Part shown: in pieces, positions 19,504 to 29,915 of the stretch
Numbering within the stretch: position 1 is the stretch's first letter
How the letters are laid out: each line of letters begins with the position of its first letter
Assembly: GCF_014635085.1 (NCBI RefSeq)
Contig: NZ_BMCH01000006.1
Span: 62,001-126,000 of the forward strand
From: Asaia siamensis
GTDB taxonomy: Bacteria > Pseudomonadota > Alphaproteobacteria > Acetobacterales > Acetobacteraceae
DNA length: 64,000 bases
Direction: 5' to 3'
The notes under the pieces: model-generated
The model's database searches: none
Told to the model about the DNA's origin: nothing
What the model saw: only the letters and a program-made list of their open reading frames with translations
Translations under genes and position numbers: made by a program

Positions 19504-21150
19504 TCAGACCCGCAGCAGATGAACATCGACCAGCGGCCGCTTCTGCAGCTTGCGTCCGAGCGCACGACGCAACGCCGTCTTGGCGGCATCGCGGAAAGCA
19601 GCATCGTCACGACGCAGATCATCGGGAATCTCGTCGATCGCATCTGCGAATTCTTCCGAGATGCGCGTGCTCTCGGGGTCTTCTGCCTCAAGCAGGCCCG
19701 GCGCGCTGATCTTGGGCATGCCGATTACATAGCCCTCATCGTCCACCGCGAAACTGGCCAGTACCATGCCGTTGAACAGCATCTTGCGACGCGCTGCTAG
19801 AACACCGCCCGTCATGGGCAGCAGACGCCCGCCATCAAGCGCGAGACGGCCTGTAGGAGCCGTATCGACCACTTCAGCGTGGTCGGGGCCGAGACGCAGC
19901 AGATCGCCGTCTTCGAGAAGGATCGCTTCCGCGCCTGTCTCGCGAGCCAGAGCAGCATGGGCCGTCAGATGACGCCATTCACCATGTGTCGGCACGCTCA
20001 GCTTCGGGCGGACAAGGCTGTAGAGATGACGCAGATCATCCGAGGTCGCATGACCCGACACATGCACCAGATGATCCTTGTCGGTCAGCACAGTGGCACC
20101 ACGACGGGTCAGATTGTCCTGAACCGCCATGACAGCCTGTTCGTTACCCGGGATCATGCGCGACGAATAGATCACCGTATCGCCCTCACCGAGGGAGATA
20201 TTGGGATGAACGTCGGAGGCAATGCGCGAGAGCGCCGAACGCGGCTCGCCCTGGCTGCCGGTGATGATCATCAGCAAGCGGTTATCAGGAACCGAATTGG
20301 CTTCGCGCTCGTCGAGGAACGGCGGGATATCCTGCAGATAGCCGCATTCACGCGCAGCCACTTCGAGGTTGCGCAATGAGCGCCCGACAACCATCACCTG
20401 ACGGCCTGCCGCCTTGGCTGCACGGGCAATGCTTTCGACACGCGCAACGTTCGAGGCAAAGCAGGTGATCGCCACGCGACCATGAAGGGTCTTGATCAGA
20501 CCCGCCATGGAATCGCGCACCTGGCCTTCCGTCCCCGAAATACCCTCGCGGAACACGTTGGTACTGTCGCACACCATGGCCAGAACGCCTTCGTCACCGA
20601 CGGCCTTGAAGGCATCGAGATCGGTCAGCGGGCCGACAACAGGCTCACGATCGAGCTTGAGGTCCCCTGTATGCACGATTGTGCCGTAAGGCGTGCGCAG
20701 CACCAGAGACTGCGCCTCGGGCACGGAATGGGTCACGTTGATGAACTGCAGGTCGAACGGGCCGACCTCGAAGCGCGAGCCCATCGGTATGGTGTGGATG
20801 GTCACCTGCGGCAGAAGATGCGCCTCGCCCAGCTTGCGTCGCAACACGGCGGCGGCAAAAGGCGTCGCATAGATCGGGCAGCGCAGCTGGGGCCAGAGAT
20901 GGGCAACAGCGCCCAGATGGTCTTCATGCGCATGGGTGATCACAAGGCCGCACAGGCTCTTGTGGCGCTCTGCGATGAAGAGCGGGTCGGGCATAAGGAT
21001 TTCGGCTTCGGGGGTATCATTGCCCGAAAAACCAATACCGCAATCAATGGCCAGCCACTTGCCGTCAAGGCAGTAGAGATTGAAATTCATACCGATCTCG
21101 CCGGTCCCGCCCAATGGCAGGAATGCGAGACCCTTTTCAGTCACTGACAT
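19504..21150 (-). CDS. rnj: Ribonuclease J
   Basis: Metallo-beta-lactamase/beta-CASP ribonuclease with 5'-3' exonuclease and endonuclease activity in mRNA decay and rRNA maturation. The 548-residue protein opens with F-L-P-L-G-G-T-G-E-I-G-M-N. Motif 2 is T-H-A-H-E-D-H-L-G-A, which binds the zinc ions, followed by D-C-G-I-G-F. The beta-CASP part has V-C-D-S-T-N-V and I-T-G-S-Q-G-E-P-R-S-A-L, and then V-H-V-S-G-H-A. The C-terminal domain is complete. RNase J coexists with RNase E in many alphaproteobacteria. The gene lies 36 bp downstream of coaX, probably as part of a birA-coaX-rnj unit. Confidence 0.95.
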   Translation of the reverse strand: MSVTEKGLAFLPLGGTGEIGMNFNLYCLDGKWLAIDCGIGFSGNDTPEAEILMPDPLFIAERHKSLCGLVITHAHEDHLGAVAHLWPQLRCPIYATPFAAAVLRRKLGEAHLLPQVTIHTIPMGSRFEVGPFDLQFINVTHSVPEAQSLVLRTPYGTIVHTGDLKLDREPVVGPLTDLDAFKAVGDEGVLAMVCDSTNVFREGISGTEGQVRDSMAGLIKTLHGRVAITCFASNVARVESIARAAKAAGRQVMVVGRSLRNLEVAARECGYLQDIPPFLDEREANSVPDNRLLMIITGSQGEPRSALSRIASDVHPNISLGEGDTVIYSSRMIPGNEQAVMAVQDNLTRRGATVLTDKDHLVHVSGHATSDDLRHLYSLVRPKLSVPTHGEWRHLTAHAALARETGAEAILLEDGDLLRLGPDHAEVVDTAPTGRLALDGGRLLPMTGGVLAARRKMLFNGMVLASFAVDDEGYVIGMPKISAPGLLEAEDPESTRISEEFADAIDEIPDDLRRDDAAFRDAAKTALRRALGRKLQKRPLVDVHLLRV

Positions 21151-21186
21151 TCAAAATTCCTAGAAACAAATAGAAGAAACACACCT

Positions 21187-21978
21187 TCATCCTGGTGCCG
21201 GAATAAATTCACCCGTCGAATTGCGCGCAGCCAGAAGGCGCAATCCGTCGAGTGTGAGTGTTGGAGCAACATGCTGGAACAGGTTCGTTCCCTCAGAAAA
21301 AAGCGGGGCCAGACCGCCCGTGGCGATCACCTTGATCGGGGTGGCCATCTCAAGCGCGATGCGCGAGACGATCCCTTCGACCAGACCGACATAACCCCAG
21401 AAAAGTCCGGACCTCATGGCCACACTCGTGCTGCGACCGATGGCAGATGATGGCCGACCGACACTGATGCGAGGCAGACGTGCCGCAGCCTGGTGCAGCG
21501 CCTCGAGCGACAGGTTGACACCCGGCGCGATCGCCCCACCACAGAATGCCCCTTCCTCATCCACAACGTCGAATGTCGTGGCCGTGCCAAAATCGACGAC
21601 GACCAGCGGGCCACCATAGAAATGCTGCGCTGCAAGCCCGTTGAGGCGACGATCAACCCCGACCTCCGAAGGTGTATCGACCTTCAGCGGATAGCCCCAG
21701 TCGAGGGCTGTATTGGCAATAAGGGGTTCGAGATCCAGCCATTCGCGACACAGGCGGCGCAGATGATAGAGCGCGGCTGGCACAACCGTGCCGATGATGG
21801 CCCGTGAGATAGCCTGGGGATTCAGGCCGGAACGTTCGATCAGACTCAGAAGCCAGACGGCATATTCATCAGAAGTGCGCTGGTCATTGGTTGAGATGCG
21901 CCAGGTGCCGCGCCATTCCCTGCCATCATGCACGGCAAAAACGATATTGGTATTACCGGCGTCGACAACGAGGAGCAC
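21187..21978 (-). CDS. coaX: Type III pantothenate kinase
   Basis: Phosphorylates pantothenate in the first step of CoA synthesis; this type is not feedback-inhibited by CoA and needs a monovalent cation. The protein (about 263 aa) has the ASKHA-fold phosphate-1 loop [11 protein letters not shown], then D-R-R-L-N-G-L-A-A, the phosphate-2 motif [11 protein letters not shown], and G-G-A-I-A-P-G. I place the start at GTG 21978 (M-L-L-V-V-D-A-G), the usual family start with AGGA upstream. A TTG at 21996 would add six residues and overlap birA. It follows birA closely, so the two are almost certainly cotranscribed. Confidence 0.92.
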   Translation of the reverse strand: MLLVVDAGNTNIVFAVHDGREWRGTWRISTNDQRTSDEYAVWLLSLIERSGLNPQAISRAIIGTVVPAALYHLRRLCREWLDLEPLIANTALDWGYPLKVDTPSEVGVDRRLNGLAAQHFYGGPLVVVDFGTATTFDVVDEEGAFCGGAIAPGVNLSLEALHQAAARLPRISVGRPSSAIGRSTSVAMRSGLFWGYVGLVEGIVSRIALEMATPIKVIATGGLAPLFSEGTNLFQHVAPTLTLDGLRLLAARNSTGEFIPAPG

Positions 21979-21988
21979 AGACCGTCCT

Positions 21989-22717
21989 TCACCCAAGCAG
22001 TAGAATATCCCCCGCCGCGAACGTCTGAATCTCGCCCTGAACGGTTTGAAGTAGCAGTCGACCGCCCACGTCGAGACCTGCGAAGAAACCCTCTATATAA
22101 TCAGCCCCCCTCTGAACCGCAAGCCGCGAGCCTGGCTCGTGTGCCCGATCGAGCCAGGCGATGCGGATCGGCTCGAAGCCCCCACGCTCCCAGCGGTCGA
22201 GCCAGAGACCGAACTGCTCGAGAATACGCCTTGCAAGATCCTCCACCCCAATCTGCGCGCCCAGCGCCGCAGCCGAGACGGTCTTTCGTCCCTCGATCAG
22301 GGGGGCGGTACGCAGGTTGACCCCTATACCGGTGACGATCCAGGGAGCGTGAGGCGTGCCGCCGCGCTCGATCAGTACGCCGCAGAGCTTGGCGCCCCCG
22401 CAAACAACGTCATTGGGCCATTTGAGCCGCAGCCCCGAATCAGGGAGCCAAAAGGAGAGCGCCTCATGCACCGCTACAGCCACAAGAAACGGCATGGCCA
22501 GAATCAGGGCCTCTACGCGCTCATGCCGTAGCAGGAAGGAGAAAGACAGATTGCCCTGGGGCGCTGTCCAGACACGACCACGCGTACCCCGCCCGGCTGT
22601 CTGGAGATGCGCGAGAACGGCCATACCGTTCGGGGCGCCTTGGTCGGCTTGCTGCTTACAGAAATCGGAGGTCGACCCGAGCGTTTCGTAACACGTCAGG
22701 GACCAGGGGAAGCTCAT
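21989..22717 (-). CDS. birA: Biotin--[acetyl-CoA-carboxylase] ligase
   Basis: Attaches biotin to the carboxyl-carrier protein of acetyl-CoA carboxylase via biotinyl-AMP. The 242-residue protein has T-L-G-S-T-x-D near the N-terminus, the biotin loop G-R-G-T-R-G-R-V-W (the GRGRRG-type motif), W-P-N-D-V-V (KWPND motif) and G-V-L-I-E. It has no N-terminal helix-turn-helix, so it is the monofunctional class without repressor activity. The start codon ATG 22717 is followed by a standard opening. birA leads a tight birA-coaX-rnj cluster; tRNA-Val lies just upstream of its promoter. Confidence 0.92.
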   Translation of the reverse strand: MSFPWSLTCYETLGSTSDFCKQQADQGAPNGMAVLAHLQTAGRGTRGRVWTAPQGNLSFSFLLRHERVEALILAMPFLVAVAVHEALSFWLPDSGLRLKWPNDVVCGGAKLCGVLIERGGTPHAPWIVTGIGVNLRTAPLIEGRKTVSAAALGAQIGVEDLARRILEQFGLWLDRWERGGFEPIRIAWLDRAHEPGSRLAVQRGADYIEGFFAGLDVGGRLLLQTVQGEIQTFAAGDILLLG

Positions 22718-22739
22718 GACTCTTCCAGATGCTGAGGAA

Positions 22740-22814
22740 TGGTGGGCGATGACGGGATTGAACCGCCGACCCTCTCGGTGTAAACGAGACGCTCTACCGC
22801 TGAGCTAATCGCCC
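22740..22814 (-). tRNA. tRNA-Val (anticodon UAC)
   Basis: The minus strand folds as a full cloverleaf: 7-bp acceptor stem GGGCGAT/ATCGCCC, D arm GCTC...GAGC, anticodon stem TCTCG/CGAGA with loop TTTACAC giving anticodon TAC, and T arm with TTCAATC loop. The discriminator A is followed by an encoded CCA. Confidence 0.97.
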
Positions 22815-22863
22815 TCAGGACAGGAAGCGTCGAATCGCTGCCTGTCGTGAAACTGGGGATACG

Positions 22864-23148
22864 TTAACTTACGGCATCCTTCAAGCCCTTGCCGGGACGG
22901 AAACGGACAGAAACCGATGCCGGTATGTCGATTTCCTCTCCCGTGCGCGGATTGCGCCCCTTGGCGGCCTTGCGCGTGGCGGTAGCGAAAGAGCCAAACC
23001 CGACCAGACGCACCTCCTGCTTGCGCGCCAGAGCTTCTTCGATACTGGCGAAAAGCGCCTCTACCACATCACCTGCCTTGGCTTTAGGCAGATCGGTCTT
23101 CTCGGCGACCGCTGCGATGAGCTCCTGTTTGTTCAGCGGCTTTTCCAT
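22864..23148 (-). CDS. hupB: DNA-binding protein HU
   Basis: Small nucleoid protein (94 aa) that bends DNA without sequence preference. It has the N-terminal helical dimerisation part (N-K-Q-E-L-I-A-A-V-A-E) and the family signature G-F-G-S-F. The beta-arm region reads R-K-A-A-K-G-R-N-P-R-T-G-E-E-I-D-I-P, with the intercalating Pro, and it ends in V-R-F-R-P-G-K-G-L-K. The tig-clpP-clpX-lon-hupB order is the common bacterial arrangement. A 326-bp gap and a likely terminator separate it from lon, so it probably has its own promoter. Confidence 0.95.
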   Translation of the reverse strand: MEKPLNKQELIAAVAEKTDLPKAKAGDVVEALFASIEEALARKQEVRLVGFGSFATATRKAAKGRNPRTGEEIDIPASVSVRFRPGKGLKDAVS

Positions 23149-23474
23149 CTCGTTCCCTTATAGAATTCCTGAAAATCCGACCCTTTATGGGTCGCTCGGC
23201 ATGTCTTGCAGGGCACTATGAAGGCGTTTTCTGTTACGTCAACCGCGCAGAGCGCCACGGGACGACGCTGTTTAACGCTTTAGTCAAAGCTGCGTCTTTC
23301 CTGCCATGCAAAGCAAAATGGCCGCCCCTTTCGAGGCGACCATCATGCATTGCAGAAAACAGGTAGTCATATCCCTCAGCGAGCAAGGTCCACATTTGGA
23401 CCCTGAAGGCAGAGGGTAACAGGCTTAACCCGCCTGATGCCCCTCGCCTCCCCGTGGACAGCACCCTGGCAGCG
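23149..23474 (-). other. lon-hupB intergenic region with a likely lon terminator
   Basis: No gene is seen in these 326 bp. On the minus strand at 23341-23320 there is a 7-bp stem (GGTCGCC/GGCGGCC, one G-T pair) followed by ATTTTGCTTT, a plausible though imperfect intrinsic terminator for lon about 130 bp after its stop. The part nearer 23149-23260 should hold the hupB promoter; I could not single out boxes with confidence. Confidence 0.5.
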
Positions 23475-25934
23475 TCAGTGCGGCAACTGGCTCGACAGCA
23501 CCTCGGCAGCGCGCCCTGCCGGTACGTCTTCTTCCTCGTCCCATTCAATCGCCTCGGGCGGACGCACAAGCGCTGCCTCAAGAACCTGATCGACATGGGA
23601 AACGGGAATGATCGTCAGCGCCTCTTTGACGTTGTTCGGAATCTCGGCGAGATCCTTCTCATTGTCTTTCGGGATGAAGACCGTTGCGATACCGGCACGG
23701 GTTGCCGCAAGCAGCTTCTCTTTAAGACCACCAATCTCGAGCACACGACCACGAAGCGTGATTTCACCGGTCATGGCCACATCGCGGCGAATGGGAATAC
23801 CGGTCATCACGCTCACGATCGAGGTCGCCATGGCAACACCGGCAGACGGCCCGTCCTTTGGCGTTGCACCCTCGGGCACATGCACGTGGATGTCACGCTT
23901 TTCGAAAATCGAGGGCTTGATGCCGAAAGACTGCGCACGCGAGCGAACATAGGAAACCGCGGCAGAGACGCTTTCCTGCATCACCTCACCCAGCTTGCCG
24001 GTCGCCTTCACATGGCCCTTGCCTGGCAGCATCACGCTTTCGATGGTCAGAATCTCGCCACCGACTTCCGTCCATGCCAGACCGGAGACCATGCCAACGA
24101 GATCTTCGGTTTCCGTCTCGCCATGCTTGAAGCGACGCACACCGGAGAACTCATCGAGATTTTCCGGCGTGATGGCAATCGTCTCGACCGAAGAGGTCAC
24201 GAGACGCTTGACGACACGACGGGCAATCTTGGCGATCTCACGCTCGAGGCTACGTACACCGGCTTCACGCGTGTAATGCTGGATCAGGCTGCGCAGGGCT
24301 GCATCGCTGATCGACCATTCATGCGGTTTGAGGTTATGTGCCTCGGCCTGCTTGCCCACCAGATGGCGACGGGCAATCTCGACCTTCTCATCCTCGGTGT
24401 AACCCGACAGACGGATGATCTCCATACGGTCCAGCAAAGGCTGGGGCATGTTCAGGCTGTTCGCCGTGGTCACGAACATCACGTCCGAAAGATCATAATC
24501 GACTTCGAGATAATGATCGTTGAACGTGCTGTTCTGCTCCGGATCCAGCACCTCAAGAAGCGCCGAAGACGGATCACCGCGCCAGTCAGAACCGAGCTTG
24601 TCGATCTCATCGAGCAGGAAGAGCGGGTTGGACGTCTTGGCCTTCTTCATGCCCTGAACGATCTTGCCCGGCATCGAGCCGATATAGGTGCGACGATGCC
24701 CGCGAATTTCGGACTCATCATGCACACCACCCAGCGACATGCGCACGTACTGGCGCCCTGTCGCCTTGGCGATCGAACGCGCCAGTGAGGTCTTGCCGAC
24801 ACCCGGCGGGCCAACGAGGCACAGGATCGGCCCCTTCAGCTTCTGGGAACGCGTCTGCACGGCCAGATATTCAAGGATGCGTTCCTTGACCTTCTCAAGA
24901 CCGTAATGCTCGGATTCAAGCACTTCTTCCGCTGCCGTGAAATCACGCGACACTTTCGAGCGCTTCTTCCAGGGAATGCTCAGGATCCAGTCGAGATAAT
25001 TCCGTACAACGGTAGATTCAGCCGACATCGGGCTCATGCCGCGCAGCTTGCGCAGCTCGCCCATGGCCTTCTCGCGCGCTTCCTTGCTCAGCTTGGTCTT
25101 GACGATCCGCTCTTCGATTTCAGCTGTCTCGTCACGGCCGTCCTCACCTTCACCGAGCTCCTTCTGGATCGCCTTGAGCTGCTCGTTAAGGTAATATTCG
25201 CGCTGGGTCTTTTCCATCTGCCGCTTGACGCGGTTACGGATCTTCTTCTCGACCTGAAGAACGCCGATCTCCTGCTCCATATGGGCAAAGACCTGCTCCA
25301 GACGATGGCTGACAGAACCGCCTTCAAGGATATCCTGCTTTTCAGCGATCTTGAGGTTCAGATGGCTCGCAATGGTGTCTGCCAGTTTCGAGAGATCCTC
25401 GATCTGGTTGAGAGACACCATGACTTCAGGCGCAATCTTCTTGTTGAGCTTGATATACTGCTCGAACTGAGAAATCGCCGTGCGGCCGAGGGCCTCGACC
25501 TCGCTCCCGGTTTCCGGTGCGTCAGCCACTTCCTCGATCTCGGCCTCGAAATGGCCGTCGATATCGTGGAATTCCTTGATGCGCGCGCGACGAATGCCCT
25601 CGACCAGCACCTTGACGGTGCCGTCAGGCAGCTTGAGCAGCTGCAGGATCGTGGAGATCGTGCCGAAACGGTAGATATCCTCTGCCGGCGGATCATCCTG
25701 CGAAGCGTTCTTCTGGGCAACAAGCAGGATCTGCTTGTTGTCACGCGTGACAGCTTCCAAGGCACGAACGGATTTTTCGCGACCGACAAAGAGCGGCACG
25801 ATCATATGCGGGAAGACGACGATATCGCGCAGCGGCAGGACAGCAATTGTCTCGACCGGCTTTGCCTTGGCTGCTTCTGCCTTGGCTGCGGTGTTGAGCT
25901 TGCTCGCCGCAGTCTTCCTCTTTTTTTCACTCAT
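23475..25934 (-). CDS. lon: ATP-dependent protease Lon
   Basis: Cytosolic AAA+ serine protease that degrades misfolded and regulatory proteins. The 819 residues comprise the N-terminal substrate-binding domain (about 30-310), the AAA+ module with Walker [10 protein letters not shown] (about residue 370) and Walker [11 protein letters not shown]. The protease domain has the catalytic Ser in D-G-P-S-A-G-V and the Lys in the [10 protein letters not shown] region. A Lys/Ala-rich stretch precedes residue 28. The ATG at 25934 has AAGGAGATC upstream. It is downstream of clpX on the same strand. Confidence 0.97.
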   Translation of the reverse strand: MSEKKRKTAASKLNTAAKAEAAKAKPVETIAVLPLRDIVVFPHMIVPLFVGREKSVRALEAVTRDNKQILLVAQKNASQDDPPAEDIYRFGTISTILQLLKLPDGTVKVLVEGIRRARIKEFHDIDGHFEAEIEEVADAPETGSEVEALGRTAISQFEQYIKLNKKIAPEVMVSLNQIEDLSKLADTIASHLNLKIAEKQDILEGGSVSHRLEQVFAHMEQEIGVLQVEKKIRNRVKRQMEKTQREYYLNEQLKAIQKELGEGEDGRDETAEIEERIVKTKLSKEAREKAMGELRKLRGMSPMSAESTVVRNYLDWILSIPWKKRSKVSRDFTAAEEVLESEHYGLEKVKERILEYLAVQTRSQKLKGPILCLVGPPGVGKTSLARSIAKATGRQYVRMSLGGVHDESEIRGHRRTYIGSMPGKIVQGMKKAKTSNPLFLLDEIDKLGSDWRGDPSSALLEVLDPEQNSTFNDHYLEVDYDLSDVMFVTTANSLNMPQPLLDRMEIIRLSGYTEDEKVEIARRHLVGKQAEAHNLKPHEWSISDAALRSLIQHYTREAGVRSLEREIAKIARRVVKRLVTSSVETIAITPENLDEFSGVRRFKHGETETEDLVGMVSGLAWTEVGGEILTIESVMLPGKGHVKATGKLGEVMQESVSAAVSYVRSRAQSFGIKPSIFEKRDIHVHVPEGATPKDGPSAGVAMATSIVSVMTGIPIRRDVAMTGEITLRGRVLEIGGLKEKLLAATRAGIATVFIPKDNEKDLAEIPNNVKEALTIIPVSHVDQVLEAALVRPPEAIEWDEEEDVPAGRAAEVLSSQLPH

Positions 25935-26043
25935 GAAACTCTGATCTCCTTGAGGACGATCTCGGCAATGTCACCCGAAATTTGGCGTGAACGACGCCGC
26001 GTCTTGACTGCCGAAAAGGCAAGTTCTTTTCATATGATAACGA

Positions 26044-26068
26044 AGGACCGGGGCAGCAAGCCGGTCCT
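26044..26068 (-). other. Hairpin in the clpX-lon gap
   Basis: Perfect 8-bp arms (AGGACCGG / CCGGTCCT on the plus strand) around a 9-nt loop, just past the clpX stop. No T-run follows on the minus strand, so it may be an mRNA 3'-end stabiliser or a weak attenuator more than a full terminator. Confidence 0.5.
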
Positions 26069-26086
26069 CCGAATTTAGGGTGTCCC

Positions 26087-27355
26087 TCAGGCAGATTGCT
26101 CGGCGGGTTCTTCGGCCTTGCCTTTGCCGTAGACATAGACAGGCGCCGCGCGGTTCTCGGCGACATCCTTGTTGATCACGACCTCTTCGACCCCGTCGAG
26201 ACCGGGCAGATCGAACATCGTGCCAAGCAGAATGGCCTCCATGATCGAGCGCAGACCACGAGCGCCTGTCTTGCGGGCGATGGCACGCTGGGCGATCTGG
26301 GTGAGCGCGTCATCGGTAAACGTCAGTGCAACGCCTTCCATCTGGAACAGACGCTGATACTGCTTCACGAGGGCGTTCTTGGGCTTGGAGAGAATGGCGA
26401 CCAGCGTCTCCTCATCCAGATCCTCAAGCGTGGCAACGACCGGCAGACGACCGATGAACTCGGGGATGAGCCCGAATTTCAGCAGATCTTCCGGCTCGAC
26501 ATCGTGCAGGACGGCGCCGAGACGACGGTCATCAGGGTTCTGCACATCGGCGCCAAAGCCAATGCCCGAGCCCTTGCCGCGTGCCGAGATGATCTTGTCG
26601 AGACCGGCAAAGGCGCCACCGCAAATGAACAGCATGTTCGTCGTGTCGACCTGCAGGAACTCCTGCTGCGGATGTTTGCGCCCGCCCTGGGGCGGAACAG
26701 ATGCAACCGTGCCTTCCATCAGCTTCAGCAATGCCTGCTGTACGCCCTCACCGCTGACATCGCGCGTGATCGACGGATTGTCGGATTTGCGCGAAATCTT
26801 GTCGATCTCATCGATATAGACAATGCCGCGCTGGGCGCGCTCGACATTGTAATCAGCAGCCTGAAGCAGCTTGAGAATGATGTTCTCGACGTCTTCACCC
26901 ACATAACCGGCTTCGGTCAGGGTTGTGGCATCGGCCATCGTGAAGGGCACATCGAGGATACGCGCCAGCGTCTGGGCAAGCAGCGTCTTGCCTGTGCCCG
27001 TCGGCCCGATGAGCATGATATTGGACTTTGCAATCTCGATATCGTTGCTCTTCTGGGAATGTGCCAGACGCTTGTAGTGGTTGTGCACGGCCACCGAGAG
27101 GGCGCGCTTGGCGATGAACTGGCCAATCACGTAATCATCGAGAACCTTGCAGATTTCCTTGGGAGTCGGCACCCCGTCACGCGACTTCACAAGATGCGTC
27201 TTGTGCTCTTCGCGGATGATATCCATGCACAGCTCGACGCATTCATCGCAGATGAAGACGGTTGGACCGGCAATGAGCTTGCGCACCTCGTGCTGCGACT
27301 TGCCGCAGAACGAGCAATACAGGGTGTTTTTCGAATCGCCGGTCTTATTATTCAT
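26087..27355 (-). CDS. clpX: ATP-dependent Clp protease ATP-binding subunit ClpX
   Basis: AAA+ unfoldase that feeds substrates to ClpP. The 422-residue protein begins at ATG 27355 (M-N-N-K-T-G-D-S-K). The N-terminal zinc-binding domain has C-S-F-C-G-K and I-C-D-E-C-V-E-L-C. The AAA+ domain has Walker [11 protein letters not shown], Walker [11 protein letters not shown], and the pore-loop region. The L-I-G-F motif that docks on ClpP is seen as G-I-G-F-G-A. The frame is open to 27481, but the upstream part is unconserved. It is preceded 204 bp upstream by clpP, with a hairpin between them. Confidence 0.97.
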   Translation of the reverse strand: MNNKTGDSKNTLYCSFCGKSQHEVRKLIAGPTVFICDECVELCMDIIREEHKTHLVKSRDGVPTPKEICKVLDDYVIGQFIAKRALSVAVHNHYKRLAHSQKSNDIEIAKSNIMLIGPTGTGKTLLAQTLARILDVPFTMADATTLTEAGYVGEDVENIILKLLQAADYNVERAQRGIVYIDEIDKISRKSDNPSITRDVSGEGVQQALLKLMEGTVASVPPQGGRKHPQQEFLQVDTTNMLFICGGAFAGLDKIISARGKGSGIGFGADVQNPDDRRLGAVLHDVEPEDLLKFGLIPEFIGRLPVVATLEDLDEETLVAILSKPKNALVKQYQRLFQMEGVALTFTDDALTQIAQRAIARKTGARGLRSIMEAILLGTMFDLPGLDGVEEVVINKDVAENRAAPVYVYGKGKAEEPAEQSA

Positions 27356-27519
27356 CGCTGCTCCTCCTCCCCGATCGGCCCGGCCATGAGACTGGAACGC
27401 GACAGGGGGAACTCCAAACTTAGGCCAGGCGATGAGAGCCCGGCAAGCCCCTCCGGTCTGAGGCTGTAACGGGGCGACCAAGCCCCGGGCACGAGGCCGC
27501 CTGTCGCAGCCCCGCTGAA

Positions 27520-27543
27520 GGTCCGGCGAGAGGGCCGGACCTC
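27520..27543 (-). other. Hairpin in the clpP-clpX gap
   Basis: Perfect 8-bp inverted repeat (AGGTCCGG / CCGGACCT) with an 8-nt loop, 17 bp past the clpP stop. As with the hairpin after clpX, no T-tract follows on the minus strand. It probably modulates, but does not fully end, clpP transcription before clpX. Confidence 0.5.
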
Positions 27544-27559
27544 ACAACCGGGAGCAGGC

Positions 27560-28204
27560 TCAGCCCTGCTCGGAAATGCTCTTGGGACGTGCCTGGACGA
27601 CTTCGTCGATCAGGCCGAACTCCTTGGCTTCGTCAGCCGAGAGATAGCTGTCGCGCTCGAGCTTCTGCTCGATTTCCTCAAGCGTACGCCCCGTGTGATT
27701 GCGGTAGATCTCGTTCAGGCGCTTGCGGATTTCGAGAATCTCGCGTGCCTGGATTTCGATATCCGAAGCCTGCCCCTGAGCGCCGCCCGAAGGCTGATGC
27801 ACCATCACGCGTGCATTCGGCAGACAGAAGCGACGCCCCTTTTCGCCAGCAGCGAGAAGCAGCGACCCCATGGAGGCTGCCTGACCGATGCAGACGGTGC
27901 TGACCGGGCAGCGGATATACTGCATGGTATCGTACATCGCGAGACCAGCCGAAACGACGCCGCCGGGGCTATTGATGTAGAAAGAGATTTCCTTGCTCGG
28001 GTTGACGCTCTCCAGATAGAGAAGCTGCGCCGAGATGACCGCGGCCACCTGGTCATAGACCGGGCCTGTCAGGAAAATGATCCGCTCCTGAAGGAGACGG
28101 GAATAGATATCGAAAGCGCGTTCACCGCGTGACGTCTGCTCGACGACCATCGGTACGAGCGCGTTGTTGAAGATCTCGACAGGATCGCGATCCCTCATGG
28201 CCAT
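27560..28204 (-). CDS. clpP: ATP-dependent Clp protease proteolytic subunit
   Basis: Barrel-forming serine protease partner of ClpX. The protein is 214 residues from ATG 28204 ([10 protein letters not shown]), preceded by AGGAACGG; an upstream extension to 28258 is not conserved. The catalytic Ser is in [10 protein letters not shown], the His in V-M-V-H-Q-P-S-G-G, and the Asp follows in the E-R-D-x-Y-L-S region. The opening I-I-F-L-T-G-P-V and [10 protein letters not shown] are standard. It sits between tig and clpX, forming the usual proteostasis cluster. Confidence 0.97.
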   Translation of the reverse strand: MAMRDRDPVEIFNNALVPMVVEQTSRGERAFDIYSRLLQERIIFLTGPVYDQVAAVISAQLLYLESVNPSKEISFYINSPGGVVSAGLAMYDTMQYIRCPVSTVCIGQAASMGSLLLAAGEKGRRFCLPNARVMVHQPSGGAQGQASDIEIQAREILEIRKRLNEIYRNHTGRTLEEIEQKLERDSYLSADEAKEFGLIDEVVQARPKSISEQG

Positions 28205-28340
28205 TTCCGTTCCTAACTGCCACCGGCCCTCAACGGGCCGGTGTGTGACTTCTTCCATCTTGGTATGGCCACCATGAACGCCTAGAGCCCGTCCGTCAAA
28301 AAACGAACGGACTCCATGAGTCGCGGTGCGAATCAGACGA

Positions 28341-29672
28341 TCAGAGGTCGGCCGGCGGGATCTCTGCGAGCTCTTCCGGCGTCACTTCCTTGTCGGTGAC
28401 CTTGGCCAGCTCGATCAGATAATCGACGACCTTGTTCTCTAGAATCGGGCCACGAAGACCATCGGCTGCCTGCGGGTTCTTGCTGAAGAACTCGAACACG
28501 GCCTGTTCCTGACCCGGATAGCGCATGGCTTCCTGACGGACGGCCTGCATCAGCTCCTCACGGGAAACCGTAATTTCCTTCGTACGGCCGATTTCGGCCA
28601 GCAGAAGGCCAAGCTTCACGCGACGTTCGGCGATCTTGCGATAATCGGCGCGCAGGGTGTCTTCGTCCTTGCCCGCGTCTTCCTCGTCCATCTCACCCGA
28701 AGCGCGGTCCTGTTCGACGCGCTGCCAGATCTGGCCGAATTCGCTCTCGACCATGCTCTCGGGAGCTTCGAAATCCGTCTTGTCAGACAGGGCGTCGAGC
28801 AGCTCGCGCTTGATGCGCAGGCGCGACAGCTGGCTGTATTCGCCTTCTGCCTGCTTGACGATGATGTCACGAACCTGAGCGATGTTCTCGAAGCCGATCT
28901 TCTTGGCCAGCTCATCGTCAAGCGTCGGGTCGACCGGGGTCTTGAGCGCATTCGCCTTGATGTCGAACGTCGCTTCCTTGCCGGCCAGTTCCTTGGCCTG
29001 ATACTCGGCGGGGAACGTGACGGTAATCACCTTCTCTTCGCCAGCCTTCATGCCTTCGAGCTGCTCTGCGAAACCGGGGATGAAACCGTCGCCACCGATC
29101 TCGACATTGACGTCCTGCGCCGTGCCACCATCGAAAGGCGTGCCATCGAGCTTGCCGACGAAATCGCAGTTGACGACGTCACCCGAACGGGCAGCGCGGT
29201 CTTCTTCGATCGTCTCGAAGCTGCGCTGGCGCTTGGCCAGCTCGGCCAGAGCCTTGTCGATGGTCTCATCGGCGGGCTTTGCCGTCAGACGGGTCAGCTC
29301 AAGACCGGAAAGGTCAGGAACAGCGATCTCGGGAAGAACTTCGAGTTCGATCTTGAACTCGAGATCGCCTTCACCTTCACCGCCGGAAACCAGCTCGACC
29401 TTCGGCTGAACGGCCGGGCGCAGCTTGTTGTCTTCCAGCACCTTGGTGGTGGTCTCGTTGACGACCTGCTCGAGGATCTCGCCATTCAGGGCGGCGCCAT
29501 AGCGCTGCTTGACGAGCGATGCGGGCACCTTGCCGGGACGGAAGCCAGGCAGATTGATCGTGCGGCCGAGCTCGGCGAGACGAGCGGCGCGTCGCGCCTC
29601 CAGATCGCCAGCCGGCACAGTGACGGTAAAGCCGCGCTTCAGACCTTCGGATTGCGTTTGGGTAACCTGCAT
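28341..29672 (-). CDS. tig: Trigger factor
   Basis: Ribosome-associated chaperone and peptidyl-prolyl isomerase (443 aa). The N-terminal ribosome-binding domain has the signature G-F-R-P-G-K-V-P (about residues 43-50). The FKBP-like domain lies at about 155-245 ([14 protein letters not shown]), followed by the helical chaperone domain. The acidic, Glu/Ala-rich tail and total length are usual. It is first in the tig-clpP-clpX-lon series, with tRNA-Leu encoded just upstream on the same strand. Confidence 0.96.
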   Translation of the reverse strand: MQVTQTQSEGLKRGFTVTVPAGDLEARRAARLAELGRTINLPGFRPGKVPASLVKQRYGAALNGEILEQVVNETTTKVLEDNKLRPAVQPKVELVSGGEGEGDLEFKIELEVLPEIAVPDLSGLELTRLTAKPADETIDKALAELAKRQRSFETIEEDRAARSGDVVNCDFVGKLDGTPFDGGTAQDVNVEIGGDGFIPGFAEQLEGMKAGEEKVITVTFPAEYQAKELAGKEATFDIKANALKTPVDPTLDDELAKKIGFENIAQVRDIIVKQAEGEYSQLSRLRIKRELLDALSDKTDFEAPESMVESEFGQIWQRVEQDRASGEMDEEDAGKDEDTLRADYRKIAERRVKLGLLLAEIGRTKEITVSREELMQAVRQEAMRYPGQEQAVFEFFSKNPQAADGLRGPILENKVVDYLIELAKVTDKEVTPEELAEIPPADL

Positions 29673-29775
29673 CTGTCAGGCGATCCTCTATTGACCGGGT
29701 TGCCATCGGGGCCCTGCACCCGGCTTCATCGCAGCACAGGCAAGGCAGGAAGCCCCGACTAAGGAGAAAATATTT

Positions 29776-29860
<85 letters not shown>

Positions 29861-29915
29861 ACACGCAGCCCAGCCGAAGACCGGGCCGTCAAGCGCGCCG
29901 CTTTACAGCACAATT

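Noticed and set aside
23454-24788. Long open frame antisense to lon
   Set aside because: Shadow of the Lon protease domain, which is intact on the minus strand.
26096-27469. Long open frame antisense to clpX
   Set aside because: ClpX is complete on the minus strand; the product is composition-driven.
28290-28311. Possible terminator between tig and clpP
   Set aside because: The inverted repeat has only 6-bp arms, the T-run is in the loop and no T-tract follows, so it would not terminate.
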